Positions 8,355 to 17,089 are shown, numbered from the stretch's first letter. The stretch: 64,000 bases of DNA from Paraglaciecola sp. 20A4 (GCF_011378905.1 NZ_WTPY01000017.1:1-64000); one strand, 5' to 3'. The notes: generated from the sequence alone by a model not told the origin. Translations and numbers: made by a program.

Positions 8355-8383
8355 ATGACAGTTTCATGAAGAATTTATGAAGA
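8355..8383 (-). promoter_or_regulatory. Pho box, distal block, upstream of the porin
   Basis: A second set of three 7-mers at an 11-bp period: TCTTCAT (8377-8383), TCTTCAT (8366-8372) and CTGTCAT (8355-8361), read on the minus strand. It abuts the proximal block but is in a different register (8 instead of 11 bases between the two blocks). Only the last unit is a perfect match; the other two keep the TCAT core. Confidence 0.55.
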
Positions 8384-8442
8384 GATATGCTAAGTACTGA
8401 AGACTATTTCACCAAATTAATTAAGGAAATGGCTTTGAACAA

Positions 8443-8473
8443 CTGGATCGTCCGTTCTGAATGAACGATCCAG
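8443..8473 (-). terminator. Terminator hairpin after phoU
   Basis: A 9-bp stem CTGGATCGT / ACGATCCAG with a 13-base loop lies just past the phoU stop. The downstream T-run on the minus strand is weak (TTGTTC). It separates the pst operon from the porin promoter. Confidence 0.6.
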
Positions 8474-8488
8474 CTGAAAATATGCGGT

Positions 8489-9190
8489 TTAAGACTTGTT
8501 TAACCTCTTTTCAATCTCATGAACACTTGTGTGGCGAACATCATAGCCTTTGACCAAATAAATTATATGCTCGGCAATATTTCGTGCATGATCACCAATG
8601 CGCTCTATTGAACGTAATGCCCATATTATATTCATCTCTCGACCAATGGAGCGTGGGTCTTCCATCATGTAGGTCACAATTTCACGCATCGCGGTTTGGT
8701 ATTCTCTATCGACTTGGGTATCGGCACGTGCTACGTCTAACGCTTTATCAGCATCGAATCTGGCAAACGCGTCGAGTACTGAATTGACCATTTTTTGTAC
8801 CAAAGCCCCCATATGACGAATCGATTCGTATCCGCCGGGCGCTGCACCGTCGTCACTTAATGCAATGGCCATTTGTGCAATTTTTTGCGCTTCATCCCCC
8901 ATTCTTTCAAGGTCACGCGTCATCTTAGTAACCGACAATACCATACGTAAATCAGATGCTGCTGGCTGACGGCACGCTAAGATCATGGTGCAGTTTTCGT
9001 CAAGCAAGACCTCTCGCCGGTCTACGTCATCTTCAACACTCAATACATGTTCGGCCAACGTGCGGTTGACCGATTCGATGGCTTTCACCGAATCTATAAT
9101 CTGTTGCTCTACCACGCCGCCCATTTCTAGCACCTGACTTTTCAGCGCTTCTAAATCAGAGTCGAAGCGTTGAGAAATATGTCGTTCCAT
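8489..9190 (-). CDS. phoU: PhoU, phosphate signalling protein
   Basis: 233 residues made of two PhoU three-helix repeats (about 20-105 and 125-210), each with the acidic metal-binding signature (the E/D-x3-D stretches around TRDLERMGDEAQKIA and RSIERIGDHARNIAEHI). PhoU connects the Pst transporter with the PhoR kinase and keeps the Pho regulon off when phosphate is plentiful; its loss usually gives toxic phosphate uptake and polyphosphate accumulation. It is the last gene of pstSCAB-phoU, 15 bases after pstB, the standard order. phoB and phoR are not in the window. Confidence 0.95.
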   Translation of the reverse strand: MERHISQRFDSDLEALKSQVLEMGGVVEQQIIDSVKAIESVNRTLAEHVLSVEDDVDRREVLLDENCTMILACRQPAASDLRMVLSVTKMTRDLERMGDEAQKIAQMAIALSDDGAAPGGYESIRHMGALVQKMVNSVLDAFARFDADKALDVARADTQVDREYQTAMREIVTYMMEDPRSIGREMNIIWALRSIERIGDHARNIAEHIIYLVKGYDVRHTSVHEIEKRLNKS

Positions 9191-9205
9191 ATTCTTCTCC
9201 TTTGT

Positions 9206-10078
9206 TTAGCCAAATCGTCCGGTAATATAGGCTTCTGTTAGCTCATGCTCTGGATTGGTAAATACACGACGCGTATCGTTCACTTCTATTAAGCGCCCCA
9301 TATGGAAATATGCCGTGCGATTAGACACCCTAGCAGCCTGCTGCATCGAATGAGTGACAATTGCGATAGTAAAGTTTTGACTTAGTTCTGCCATTAGCTC
9401 TTCAATTCTCGCGGTCGCAATCGGATCCAATGCCGAACAGGGTTCGTCCATCAAGATTACCTCTGGACTAACGGCAATAGTACGAGCGATACACAGTCGT
9501 TGTTGCTGACCACCTGATAATCCTGTGCCGGGAGAAAACAAACGGTCTTTTACTTCATCCCATAAACTCGCTTTGCGTAAACTGTCTTCAACAATTTCAT
9601 CCAATTGAGCTCGGCGCGATACCAAGCCATGTACTTTGGGCCCGTAGGCTACATTTTCGTATATCGACTTAGGAAAAGGATTCGGTTTTTGGAAAACGAT
9701 ACCTACTCGGGCGCGAAGGGGGACGACGTCTTGTTTACGATCATAAATATTGTGCTCGTCAAGCGTCACCTCGCCTTCAACCCTACAGTTATCTAGCGTA
9801 TCGTTCATTCGATTTAAGCAACGTAAAAAGGTCGATTTACCGCAACCAGACGGACCGATCATGGCCATCACTTCATTACGCTTAATATCTAAACTAACGT
9901 CGTGAATTGCCTGCTTATTGTCGTAATACACATTTAAATTACGCACCGACATTTTAGCTTTTTCTGAAAACGGATTGCCGACAGTCTTGTTACTCAAGCC
10001 TTGTTGAGCAAAATCAAGTGTTCGTCCTGGTGCTAGCATAGGATCGAATAAACCGTTGTATCCTGAATTTGAATTCAC
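9206..10078 (-). CDS. pstB: PstB, ATPase of the phosphate ABC transporter
   Basis: 290 residues. Walker [10 protein letters not shown] sits at 75-83, the ABC signature [16 protein letters not shown] follows in the second half, then Walker [14 protein letters not shown] and the switch histidine in [13 protein letters not shown]. The ABC domain starts at about residue 43 ([10 protein letters not shown]), so there is an N-terminal extension of some 40 residues compared with the 257-residue E. coli protein. The upstream ATG is kept because the frame is open and abuts pstA (12 bases), but a start at residue 43 is possible. It hydrolyses ATP to drive phosphate import through PstC-PstA. Confidence 0.95.
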   Translation of the reverse strand: MNSNSGYNGLFDPMLAPGRTLDFAQQGLSNKTVGNPFSEKAKMSVRNLNVYYDNKQAIHDVSLDIKRNEVMAMIGPSGCGKSTFLRCLNRMNDTLDNCRVEGEVTLDEHNIYDRKQDVVPLRARVGIVFQKPNPFPKSIYENVAYGPKVHGLVSRRAQLDEIVEDSLRKASLWDEVKDRLFSPGTGLSGGQQQRLCIARTIAVSPEVILMDEPCSALDPIATARIEELMAELSQNFTIAIVTHSMQQAARVSNRTAYFHMGRLIEVNDTRRVFTNPEHELTEAYITGRFG

Positions 10079-10090
10079 TGCCTGTTCCTA

Positions 10091-11455
10091 TTATTGATAG
10101 CTGCGGCCAAGACGATGACGCAACCACACCGCGAGTCCATTCATTGTGATTAAAAAAGCTAATAAGACCATAATTGCAGCTGATGAGCGCTCCACGAATG
10201 CACGTTCCGGACTATCAGCCCAAAGAAATATTTGCACCGGTAATGCGCTTGAAGGGTCCATCAAACCATTTGGCACATCAACGATAAACGCCACCATTCC
10301 AATCATTAACAATGGTGCCGTCTCACCAAGCGCCAATGCAAAGCCAATAATAGCCCCCGTCAACATGCCCGGCATCGCTAGTGGTACGACATGATGTAAC
10401 ACGACCTGCATCTTCGAAGCACCTAATCCGTAGGCAGCGTCGCGTATAGACGGTGGTACTGCTTTAATGGCAGCACGACTGGAAATAATAATGGTCGGCA
10501 GGGTCATTAAGGTCAATACCAGCCCCCCCATTAAAGGCACTGAACGAGGCATATCAAAAAAGCCGATAAAAATGGCCAAGCCCAGTAAACCGAAAATTAT
10601 CGACGGGACAGCGGCAAGGTTATTAATATTCACTTCTATAAAATCTGTCACGCGGTTTTTAGCTGCATATTCTTCTAAGTACACCGCGGCGGCAATACCA
10701 ATAGGAAACGTTAACCCAATGGTGACCAGTAACATATACAAGGATCCGACCAGGGCACTGTGGATCCCCGCTTGTTCCGGCTCCCGTGAATCACCGGATG
10801 TGAAAAAAGTGCTGTTGAATACTTGACGCACTTGCTCGTTAGCCATCCAATTATTCACCCACTCTTGCTGCTGCTTGTTTAGACGACTGCTAAACCCTTT
10901 ACCACCATGCTCAATATTCTTCACATAGTTGTCTACGTCATCATCAGCTATTAACCAAAAACCGACAGTCTGATTAAGTAACTGAGGATTATCACTCAAC
11001 CTTTGCCCAATGGTGTATACCGCGCCAGTGCTAATAAGATTTAATAGCTGCCGCTTGTCTAATGCTGATAGTGGTTTGAACGAATCAGCGGTGTTCTCTG
11101 ACAGTGTGCTACCCGTTTCATATTGTGCAATCAAAGCTTGCGCTAGCACACTATCGTAATTCGCTTGTCTAATTTGTTGGTCAGAAGTGGGATCATCGAT
11201 ATTTAATCGTTGACTGTCGAGAGTTACTTCCATGTAAATCTGCGTTTGCATAAAAGCACCATGCCCTTTGCTAATAATATCGCTAAATAAAATAAGCAAA
11301 CAGGCAAGGCCAAACAATATAGCGCCCACACCATAAGCTCGAAAGCGCCACTCTGCACGCTTGCGTTTGGCTAAATTACGTTGCACCAAATCAATGGTGT
11401 TTAGGTTATTAGCTATTGATACCTTAGACTTCGCTTTACTCATTCGCTTACTCAT
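10091..11455 (-). CDS. pstA: PstA, phosphate ABC transporter permease
   Basis: The ATG at 11455 overlaps the pstC stop in the sequence ATGAGTAA, a standard coupled start, giving 454 residues; an in-frame codon at 11482 is less likely. A first membrane span (about 42-65) is followed by a ~170-residue periplasmic/extended region. The BPD_transp_1 permease domain comes next with the EAA-type loop AAIKAVPPSIRDAAYGLGAS and further spans to the C-terminus. The extended N-terminus is typical of the long PstA form of marine gammaproteobacteria and makes it much longer than the 296-residue E. coli PstA. It forms the channel with PstC. Confidence 0.92.
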   Translation of the reverse strand: MSKRMSKAKSKVSIANNLNTIDLVQRNLAKRKRAEWRFRAYGVGAILFGLACLLILFSDIISKGHGAFMQTQIYMEVTLDSQRLNIDDPTSDQQIRQANYDSVLAQALIAQYETGSTLSENTADSFKPLSALDKRQLLNLISTGAVYTIGQRLSDNPQLLNQTVGFWLIADDDVDNYVKNIEHGGKGFSSRLNKQQQEWVNNWMANEQVRQVFNSTFFTSGDSREPEQAGIHSALVGSLYMLLVTIGLTFPIGIAAAVYLEEYAAKNRVTDFIEVNINNLAAVPSIIFGLLGLAIFIGFFDMPRSVPLMGGLVLTLMTLPTIIISSRAAIKAVPPSIRDAAYGLGASKMQVVLHHVVPLAMPGMLTGAIIGFALALGETAPLLMIGMVAFIVDVPNGLMDPSSALPVQIFLWADSPERAFVERSSAAIMVLLAFLITMNGLAVWLRHRLGRSYQ

Positions 11456-12842
11456 ACTCTTCGCGATAATGGCGCACCACATATAAGGCTACGTAGTTAA
11501 GAATGAGGGTGACAATAAATAGCATTAAACCCAATGCAAATGCCGATAAGGTTTTAGGACTGTCGAATTCTTGATCTCCCACTAACAAAGTGACTATCTG
11601 CACGGTAATGGTGGTCACAGATTCAAGCGGATTTACGGTTAAATGTGCCGCTAATCCAGCAGCCATAACAACTATCATTGTTTCCCCTATCGCCCGTGAT
11701 GCAGCCAATAATATTCCGCTGACAATCCCCGGCAGTGCAGCAGGGATAACCACCAACTTAATCGTTTCTGACTGCGTTGCACCTAACCCCAACGAGCCAT
11801 CTCGCAATGACTGAGGTACCGCTTTTATCACATCATCAGATAGGGAAGAAACATACGGAATAATCATCACCCCCATCACCAAGCCTGCTGCTAGTGCACT
11901 TTCAGAAGATACATCCAAACCCAGTAAATCGCCTACATCACGAATAAATGGTGCTACCGTTAAGGCAGCAAAGAACCCATAAACCACGGAAGGGATACCC
12001 GCTAAAATTTCTAATATAGGCTTAACTGTCGCGCGAAATCTAGGCGACGCATATTCAGACAAATAAATTGCTGACATTAATCCGGCAGGTACCGCCACCA
12101 ACATGGCGATAAAAGAAATAAGTAAGGTACCCAAAAATAAGGGAACCGCACCAAACGCCCCAGATGCCCCGACTTGATCAATTCTCAATGCAGTTTGCGG
12201 ACTCCAATGAGTACCAAAAATAAAATCAAAAAGATTCACCGATTGAAAGAAACGCAGCGATTCAAACAACACCGACAATACAATGCCAATAGTCGTTACA
12301 ACGGCGATACTTGCACAAAACAACAAGAACCACTGAAACACCCGTTCTACTTGCTGTCGTGCATGTACTTTTGGCTTAATCCATAGCCACCCTAGTGAGA
12401 ATGCCAGCCCTAAACTGATTAGCACCACGACGGTTAAACTCAACTGACTCAATTGTTGCCAACGCAGATAATCTTGACCCGCTTGTAATATATAATCTGG
12501 GGGATTACTGCCAATTAATGCATTCGGGTACAGGGCGTTATTGATAACGGTATTAACCATCAACTCAATCTCACTGTCTGGTAATGCCTGAACGGACCCA
12601 GGCAATAATTTCACAATGGCCGTATGCACCACGTAGTCATCAAGTAAATTCCAGGCAAGCACGATAAACAAACAAGGCAGTACGCACCACAAGGCACTTA
12701 ATACACCATAATAATAGGGCAATGAATGTAAGACGTTCTTTTTACCCGCTCGGTACGCAATATTTGAGGCGCGATTACGCCCGAGAATATACGCACCAGT
12801 TGCACACAACAGCGTGATAATAATGAGCGTTGGAGTTTCCAT
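11448..12842 (-). CDS. pstC: PstC, phosphate ABC transporter permease
   Basis: Integral membrane permease, the partner of PstA. The start is uncertain: METPTLIIITL at 12842 puts a hydrophobic helix directly at the N-terminus (464 residues); an upstream GTG at 12881 would add 13 residues. Spans lie at about 4-20, 45-65, 140-160 and 190-215. The permease domain shows SAIYLSEYASPRFRATVKPI, the LAGIPSVVYGFFA segment and the ABC-docking loop VIKAVPQSLRDGSLGLGAT. Like the local PstA it has a long N-terminal region absent in E. coli (319 residues). It lies between pstS and pstA in the operon. Confidence 0.92.
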   Translation of the reverse strand: METPTLIIITLLCATGAYILGRNRASNIAYRAGKKNVLHSLPYYYGVLSALWCVLPCLFIVLAWNLLDDYVVHTAIVKLLPGSVQALPDSEIELMVNTVINNALYPNALIGSNPPDYILQAGQDYLRWQQLSQLSLTVVVLISLGLAFSLGWLWIKPKVHARQQVERVFQWFLLFCASIAVVTTIGIVLSVLFESLRFFQSVNLFDFIFGTHWSPQTALRIDQVGASGAFGAVPLFLGTLLISFIAMLVAVPAGLMSAIYLSEYASPRFRATVKPILEILAGIPSVVYGFFAALTVAPFIRDVGDLLGLDVSSESALAAGLVMGVMIIPYVSSLSDDVIKAVPQSLRDGSLGLGATQSETIKLVVIPAALPGIVSGILLAASRAIGETMIVVMAAGLAAHLTVNPLESVTTITVQIVTLLVGDQEFDSPKTLSAFALGLMLFIVTLILNYVALYVVRHYREEYE

Positions 12843-12933
12843 ATACGTCAATTCATTGCCTTTGTAGCCGATATACTGCACACGCTGAGCAAGCCACTTT
12901 TTGTATGTCTGGATTTTTGTCTATAAAGAGTGC

Positions 12934-14025
12934 TCATTGATGCACTTTTCCACGTAGCGTTTGAACACGCTGAGCAATGTCTTCTCGCTCTGCTCTTGAT
13001 AGAGGTATCATACCTTTACGTGATAAATAGCCGTTTTCGCCAGCGGCTCGTTCACTAATAAACTCACTTATAAAGGCTTCAATTCCAGGGATCATACCGA
13101 TATGAGCTTTTTTAATATAAATATACAAGGGTCTGGAAATAGGATATTTACCACTAGCAATGGAGCTAAATGTGGGTTCAAACCCATCAATTTTTGTGCC
13201 TCTTATGCGATCGCTGTTTTGGTCAAGAAAACTAAAGCCGAGTAAGCCAAGCACATCAGGGTTTGCATTTAACTTTTGCACCACCAGATTATCGTTTTCA
13301 CCAGCATCAATGTACGCGCCATCTTCGCGCAACATCCTACATAAACGGCGCTGCTTACGTCTCAAGTCTCCAGCAAGTTGGAAATTTTGTTTTACCCGCG
13401 CTTCTCGTGCTTGTTCTGTTATCTCCGCCAACCACGCAAATGTATGACAACCATAATCGAGGACTAGATCGGAGAAAGCGTCCCGAGTGCCTGATGTAGG
13501 GGGCGGCCCAAGCACTTCAATCTTTATGTTTGGCAAATTCGAGTTAATATCTCGCCATGTTTGATAGGGATTATCGATTGTATTTTCGCTACCATCAGGA
13601 TTAGGGACTTCCTTAGCTAAGGCCAAAAATAACTCCCGACGAGTTAAACGAATTTCTGCTCCTGATTTACTCTGGGCTAATACAATGCCGTCAAAACCAA
13701 TCAGAATTTCCATGATGTCTTGCACACCATTGCTTCGGCACAGCTCGACTTCAGAGGACTTTATTCGACGAGAAGAGTTAGCTACGTCAGGAAACTTCAT
13801 ACCTACGCCCTGACAAAAAAGCTTTAATCCGCCGCCAGACCCAGTTGATTCAATTTTAGGCGTCCTAAACCCAGATGTTTTGCCAAAACGCTCTGCAACA
13901 ACAGTCGAAAACGCGTAGACGGTGGACGAGCCCACAACATCAATATAATCGCGCATCGCCACCGCTGGGGCACTAAGTGCTGCCCACAAACAAAAGGAAA
14001 TTAACGGAATTACGCTCGTTCTCAT
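12934..14025 (-). CDS. pstS: PstS, periplasmic phosphate-binding protein
   Basis: 363 residues. Signal peptide 1-23 (ending PAVA). The phosphate-binding loops of the PBP-like family are visible: VVGSSTVYAFS at 30-40, ESTGSGGGLKLFCQG at 59-73, a GFDGIVLA strand near 110 and TSGTRDAFSDL in the middle. It carries an Arg/Lys-rich insertion (ARVKQNFQLAGDLRRKQRRL) where E. coli PstS is shorter; this insert is typical of the longer subgroup also found in alphaproteobacteria. It is the first gene of pstSCAB-phoU, directly behind a three-repeat Pho box, so it should be strongly induced by phosphate limitation. Confidence 0.88.
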   Translation of the reverse strand: MRTSVIPLISFCLWAALSAPAVAMRDYIDVVGSSTVYAFSTVVAERFGKTSGFRTPKIESTGSGGGLKLFCQGVGMKFPDVANSSRRIKSSEVELCRSNGVQDIMEILIGFDGIVLAQSKSGAEIRLTRRELFLALAKEVPNPDGSENTIDNPYQTWRDINSNLPNIKIEVLGPPPTSGTRDAFSDLVLDYGCHTFAWLAEITEQAREARVKQNFQLAGDLRRKQRRLCRMLREDGAYIDAGENDNLVVQKLNANPDVLGLLGFSFLDQNSDRIRGTKIDGFEPTFSSIASGKYPISRPLYIYIKKAHIGMIPGIEAFISEFISERAAGENGYLSRKGMIPLSRAEREDIAQRVQTLRGKVHQ

Positions 14026-14066
14026 TCAACTACTTCATTAATCTACTGACATCAGACGCACATAAT

Positions 14067-14095
14067 ATGACAGTTTTATAACGGTTATATGACAG
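14067..14095 (-). promoter_or_regulatory. Pho box of the pstSCAB-phoU operon
   Basis: Read on the minus strand: CTGTCAT, ATAA, CCGTTAT, AAAA, CTGTCAT. Both outer 7-mers are perfect PhoB half-sites and all three sit at an exact 11-bp period. The last ends 41 bases before the pstS start codon, with a TATTAT-like -10 just downstream (14062-14067). Confidence 0.85.
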
Positions 14096-14141
14096 TCGCT
14101 GATATTCAATAAATTTTGTTTTTGTGGCACGTTTCAGACAT

Positions 14142-14195
14142 AAAAAAGCAGAGCCCGTACTTAGCAAAAAAATCTAAGTATGAAAGCTCTGCTTT
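14142..14195 (-). terminator. Rho-independent terminator after pit
   Basis: A 9-bp outer stem (AAGCAGAGC / GCTCTGCTT) encloses a second 7-bp arm (TACTTAG / CTAAGTA) and is followed on the minus strand by TTTTTT. It ends the DUF47-pit transcript ahead of the pstS promoter. A separate 14-bp palindrome (GGTGATATATCACC, 14198-14211) lies between it and the pit stop. Confidence 0.85.
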
Positions 14196-14222
14196 CGGGT
14201 GATATATCACCTTCGTTTTAGC

Positions 14223-15491
14223 CTAAGGAGCAAAAATACCTTTCAACACGAAGAAGAAGAGTATCGACAAACCAGCACCGGCAGGTAGGGTTACAACCCA
14301 AGAAACAACGATATTACGTACTACACCTAAATTGATTGCCGCTATGCCTCTGGCCATGCCCACACCTAAGACCGCGCCAACTAATGTTTGCGTAGTAGAG
14401 ATGGGTAAACCAGTACCAGAAGCAATAACTACCGTACATGCAGCAGCCAACTCAGCAGCAAAGCCACGGCTAGGAGTAAGGTGGGTAATACCATTACCTA
14501 TCGTTTTTATAACACGATGACCGAACAAGGCTAAACCAGCAACAATACCCAAACCACCAAGAGGCAATATCCACCAAACTAAACCCGCTTGTTTGGTTAT
14601 CTCGCCGTTACTGTGAATAATACTTACCACAGCAGCCAAAGGCCCAATAGCATTCGCCACATCATTCGAGCCATGAGCAAAAGCCATACAACAGGCGGTG
14701 ACGATCATCAGAATAGCGAATATTTTTTCTACGCTTGCAAAATGGGTGCTTTTGTCCGCCTTTTCATCATATTTAATGCGGTTAATCGCATATTTACCGA
14801 CCACCCCGACCAAAATAGCGATAGCAATAGCGATATAAAAGCCATTTGCCGTACCCACTTCAAAACCAACATGCTTAAGGCCTTTCTTAATGGTCACCAG
14901 AGCCATCACAAAACCCGCAGCGGCCATATAGAAAGGCACATAGCGTTGGGCTTTTTTAAACGGCTTTTCGGTATCAAAGATGAGTTTTTGAGCACTTTGA
15001 AAAATCAAATAAGCAATAAAACCGGATATAGCCGGCGTAATAACCCAGCTACCAACGATACCGCCTACCTTACTCCAAGCAACAGCATCAGCGCTAACGC
15101 CAACTGCAGCAAACCCAACTAATGCACCAACAATTGAATGCGTAGTAGACACAGGCCAACCGAGATATGAAGCGAACGCCAACCATATACCGGCAGCCAG
15201 AAGTGCAGAAATCATCCCGTAAACCAATAGTTCAGGGCTGTCCACAAAGTAAGATGAGTCCAATATCCCTTTGCGAATAGTTGATGTTACTTCACCACCG
15301 GCTAAATATGCGCCGGCAAATTCAAACACCATAGCAATCAAAATAGCTTGCTTAATTGTTAGGGCCTTTGACCCAACTGATGTGCCCATTGCGTTGGCAA
15401 CATCATTTGCGCCGATACCCCATGCCATGAGGAAACCAACAGAAGCGGCTACCACGATAAGCGCGAAGCCGTATGTTTGTAAAATATCCAT
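14223..15491 (-). CDS. pit: Pit, low-affinity phosphate transporter (PHO4 family)
   Basis: 422-residue polytopic membrane protein. The inverted-repeat signature of the PHO4 family is present twice: GANDVANAMGTSVGSKALT at about 27-45 and HGSNDVANAIGPLAAV near 270-285. In between lie ten or so membrane spans and a conserved ASYLGWPVSTTHSIVGALVG. Pit imports metal-phosphate complexes with protons or sodium. It is the second gene after the DUF47 protein, 12 bases apart. In E. coli pitA is largely constitutive; here the pair has its own Pho box, suggesting control by PhoB. Confidence 0.93.
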   Translation of the reverse strand: MDILQTYGFALIVVAASVGFLMAWGIGANDVANAMGTSVGSKALTIKQAILIAMVFEFAGAYLAGGEVTSTIRKGILDSSYFVDSPELLVYGMISALLAAGIWLAFASYLGWPVSTTHSIVGALVGFAAVGVSADAVAWSKVGGIVGSWVITPAISGFIAYLIFQSAQKLIFDTEKPFKKAQRYVPFYMAAAGFVMALVTIKKGLKHVGFEVGTANGFYIAIAIAILVGVVGKYAINRIKYDEKADKSTHFASVEKIFAILMIVTACCMAFAHGSNDVANAIGPLAAVVSIIHSNGEITKQAGLVWWILPLGGLGIVAGLALFGHRVIKTIGNGITHLTPSRGFAAELAAACTVVIASGTGLPISTTQTLVGAVLGVGMARGIAAINLGVVRNIVVSWVVTLPAGAGLSILFFFVLKGIFAP

Positions 15492-15503
15492 TAATGCAGT
15501 CTC

Positions 15504-16181
15504 TTAATTGGCTAACATAAGTTCGAGTCGCGAACCGACGCGTTCTGAAATATCGGCCAACTCCCCAACCCATTCGATGATGCTGTATAAAAACATCACG
15601 TCCACAGGATTAAGCTGTGACTCTAACTGTAGTAATTCTCGACGCAATGAAACTTGCATTACGTCAGTGTCATCTTCGATTTTGTCCAAATCTACGATCA
15701 TATCTTCAACTAAACGAACTTCACGACCGCGAAAGCCTGTTTCCAACAAATCGTCTAATTCATTGATAACACGCGTGGCCTGTTTGGTTGCATCTAAACA
15801 ACGTTCTAGATAAACCATAAAGCTATCGCGAATTTCTACTGGAATGTTCAACTTGCGACCCAATACACGGCCAGAGATATCTTTGGCTTTATTGGCAATT
15901 TTGTCTTGTTGGGTTAAAAGATCAAGCACGTCTTGACGCTGTATAGGCATAAAAATGCCGCGAGGCAAGCTGATTCTAAGCTCTCGTTTAAGAGTATCTG
16001 CTTGCTTTTCTAAATTAGAGATCTCTCTTTGAAATAGGGCTGCTTTTTCCCAATCCCCTGTAAAAACAGTATTAAAAAAAGGTAGCAAACCTAGGCTACA
16101 TTTATTCACCACTTTGATATGATTTTCGAGTGGTTTCAGAGGTGATTTGGCAAAAACCCCAAGAAATGTGTTTGTTGGCAT
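15504..16181 (-). CDS. DUF47/PhoU-like Pit accessory protein
   Basis: 225 residues, all helical, of the TIGR00153/DUF47 family distantly related to PhoU. Recognisable stretches are FTGDWEKAALFQREISNLEKQ, RELRISLPRGIFMPIQRQD and DLLTQQDKIANKAKDISGR (about 40-100), followed by acidic helices that would bind metal. These proteins are nearly always encoded just upstream of a pit gene and are thought to gate or regulate the transporter. The 12-base spacing to pit and the Pho box 71 bases upstream fit this. Confidence 0.9.
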   Translation of the reverse strand: MPTNTFLGVFAKSPLKPLENHIKVVNKCSLGLLPFFNTVFTGDWEKAALFQREISNLEKQADTLKRELRISLPRGIFMPIQRQDVLDLLTQQDKIANKAKDISGRVLGRKLNIPVEIRDSFMVYLERCLDATKQATRVINELDDLLETGFRGREVRLVEDMIVDLDKIEDDTDVMQVSLRRELLQLESQLNPVDVMFLYSIIEWVGELADISERVGSRLELMLAN

Positions 16182-16490
16182 ACGTTAGGTATCTCTATGG
16201 TTTGAATACAACAGTTCGAATTTAATCGTCGCGCATGATACATCAAGAAAAATGACAGTAACATGACAGTGACGTGCTTTTCGTCTCAGTTTTACAACAC
16301 ACAGTAATAATAGAGCATATTTGATGACACGCTAAACTGTCATAATTCGATCTCTAAATACATTGCAAATTAAATCATCACTTAATATTATCAATTGATT
16401 ATTAAGGAAAAATTGCAAACAAATAGTGCCATTCTAAGCTATGCTCAATGTCATATCTTAGTCCTTAACTTTAACGCGAGGTTCACGAAT
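16182..16490. other. Divergent promoter region, DUF47-pit and ACT regulator
   Basis: This 309-base AT-rich region lies between two divergent genes. It holds the Pho box of the pit unit (16252-16269). A single perfect forward half-site CTGTCAT at 16337-16343 has no partner at 11-bp spacing, so I do not call it a second Pho box. No small gene is evident. Confidence 0.6.
16252..16269 (-). promoter_or_regulatory. Pho box of the DUF47-pit operon
   Basis: Two perfect CTGTCAT half-sites on the minus strand (16263-16269 and 16252-16258) separated by GTTA, the exact 11-bp period required for a PhoB dimer pair. It lies 71 bases upstream of the DUF47 start codon. Confidence 0.85.
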
Positions 16491-16997
16491 ATGAAACCAA
16501 TGATTTTTACCTTAGTTGGCAAAGATAAAACAGGACTGGTCGACTCGCTCGCTCAATCTGTGTTCAAATTGGGCGGTAATTGGCTTGGCAGTAACTTGTC
16601 ATATATGGCAGGTCACTTTGCTGGTTTTGTCGAGATTCAATTACCTGCAGATAAACAGGACGCTTTAATAGAGCAATTTTCTTCGCATCCAGACCTATCT
16701 ATAAATTTAGTCGAAGGTGCACATGAAAATCCTGTTCAAACGCATACAGTACAGATCGAAATCATGGGTAATGACAAGCCTGGAATCGTACAAGAATTAA
16801 CCAGCATATTAAGTCGCTTCAGCTTAAATATTGTTAAATTTGATTCTACTTGCGGCAGTGCTCCGAATTGGGGTGGCATGTTATTTAAAGCTAAAGCCAT
16901 CGTAGCCATAGAAGACGGCTTCGATTTAGACGAGCTTCGCCGAGCACTTGAATCGATTGCTAACGATTTAATGGTCGATATCTCTACGACGGCTTGA
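16491..16997 (+). CDS. GcvR-like regulator with two ACT domains
   Basis: Start chosen at the ATG at 16491 (GAGG eight bases upstream), giving 168 residues; an earlier in-frame start at 16395 has no good site. Two ACT domains, about 1-80 (MIFTLVGKDKTGLVDSLAQ) and 85-165 (VQIEIMGNDKPGIVQELTSI), are the whole protein. This is the layout of GcvR, the repressor partner of GcvA in the glycine cleavage system, which binds glycine. GcvR-like proteins are widespread and the target here is not shown. It sits between two Pho-controlled units without a Pho box of its own. Confidence 0.75.
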   Translation: MKPMIFTLVGKDKTGLVDSLAQSVFKLGGNWLGSNLSYMAGHFAGFVEIQLPADKQDALIEQFSSHPDLSINLVEGAHENPVQTHTVQIEIMGNDKPGIVQELTSILSRFSLNIVKFDSTCGSAPNWGGMLFKAKAIVAIEDGFDLDELRRALESIANDLMVDISTTA

Positions 16998-17018
16998 TAT
17001 GACTTATCTTGCGGCATT

Positions 17019-17036
17019 TTGTCATAAATTCGTCAT
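17019..17036 (+). promoter_or_regulatory. Pho box of the ppk-ppx operon
   Basis: TTGTCAT (17019-17025), AAAT, TCGTCAT (17030-17036): two near-consensus PhoB half-sites at an 11-bp period on the + strand, followed by a TATACC-like -10 at 17050-17055 and the ppk ATG at 17090. Confidence 0.72.
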
Positions 17037-17089
17037 ACAGAATTGACACTATACCGCTCAAATTTTGCTTATTTTGATGTTAAGACACA

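Noticed and set aside
10467-10826. 119-codon frame on the + strand
   Set aside because: Antisense within pstA; no family, no start signal.
14589-15122. 177-codon open frame on the + strand
   Set aside because: It lies entirely antisense to pit, is rich in His/Ser/Asn and has no domain or ribosome binding site.
16337-16343. Forward CTGTCAT ahead of the ACT-domain gene as another Pho box
   Set aside because: No second half-site at 11 bp on either side.
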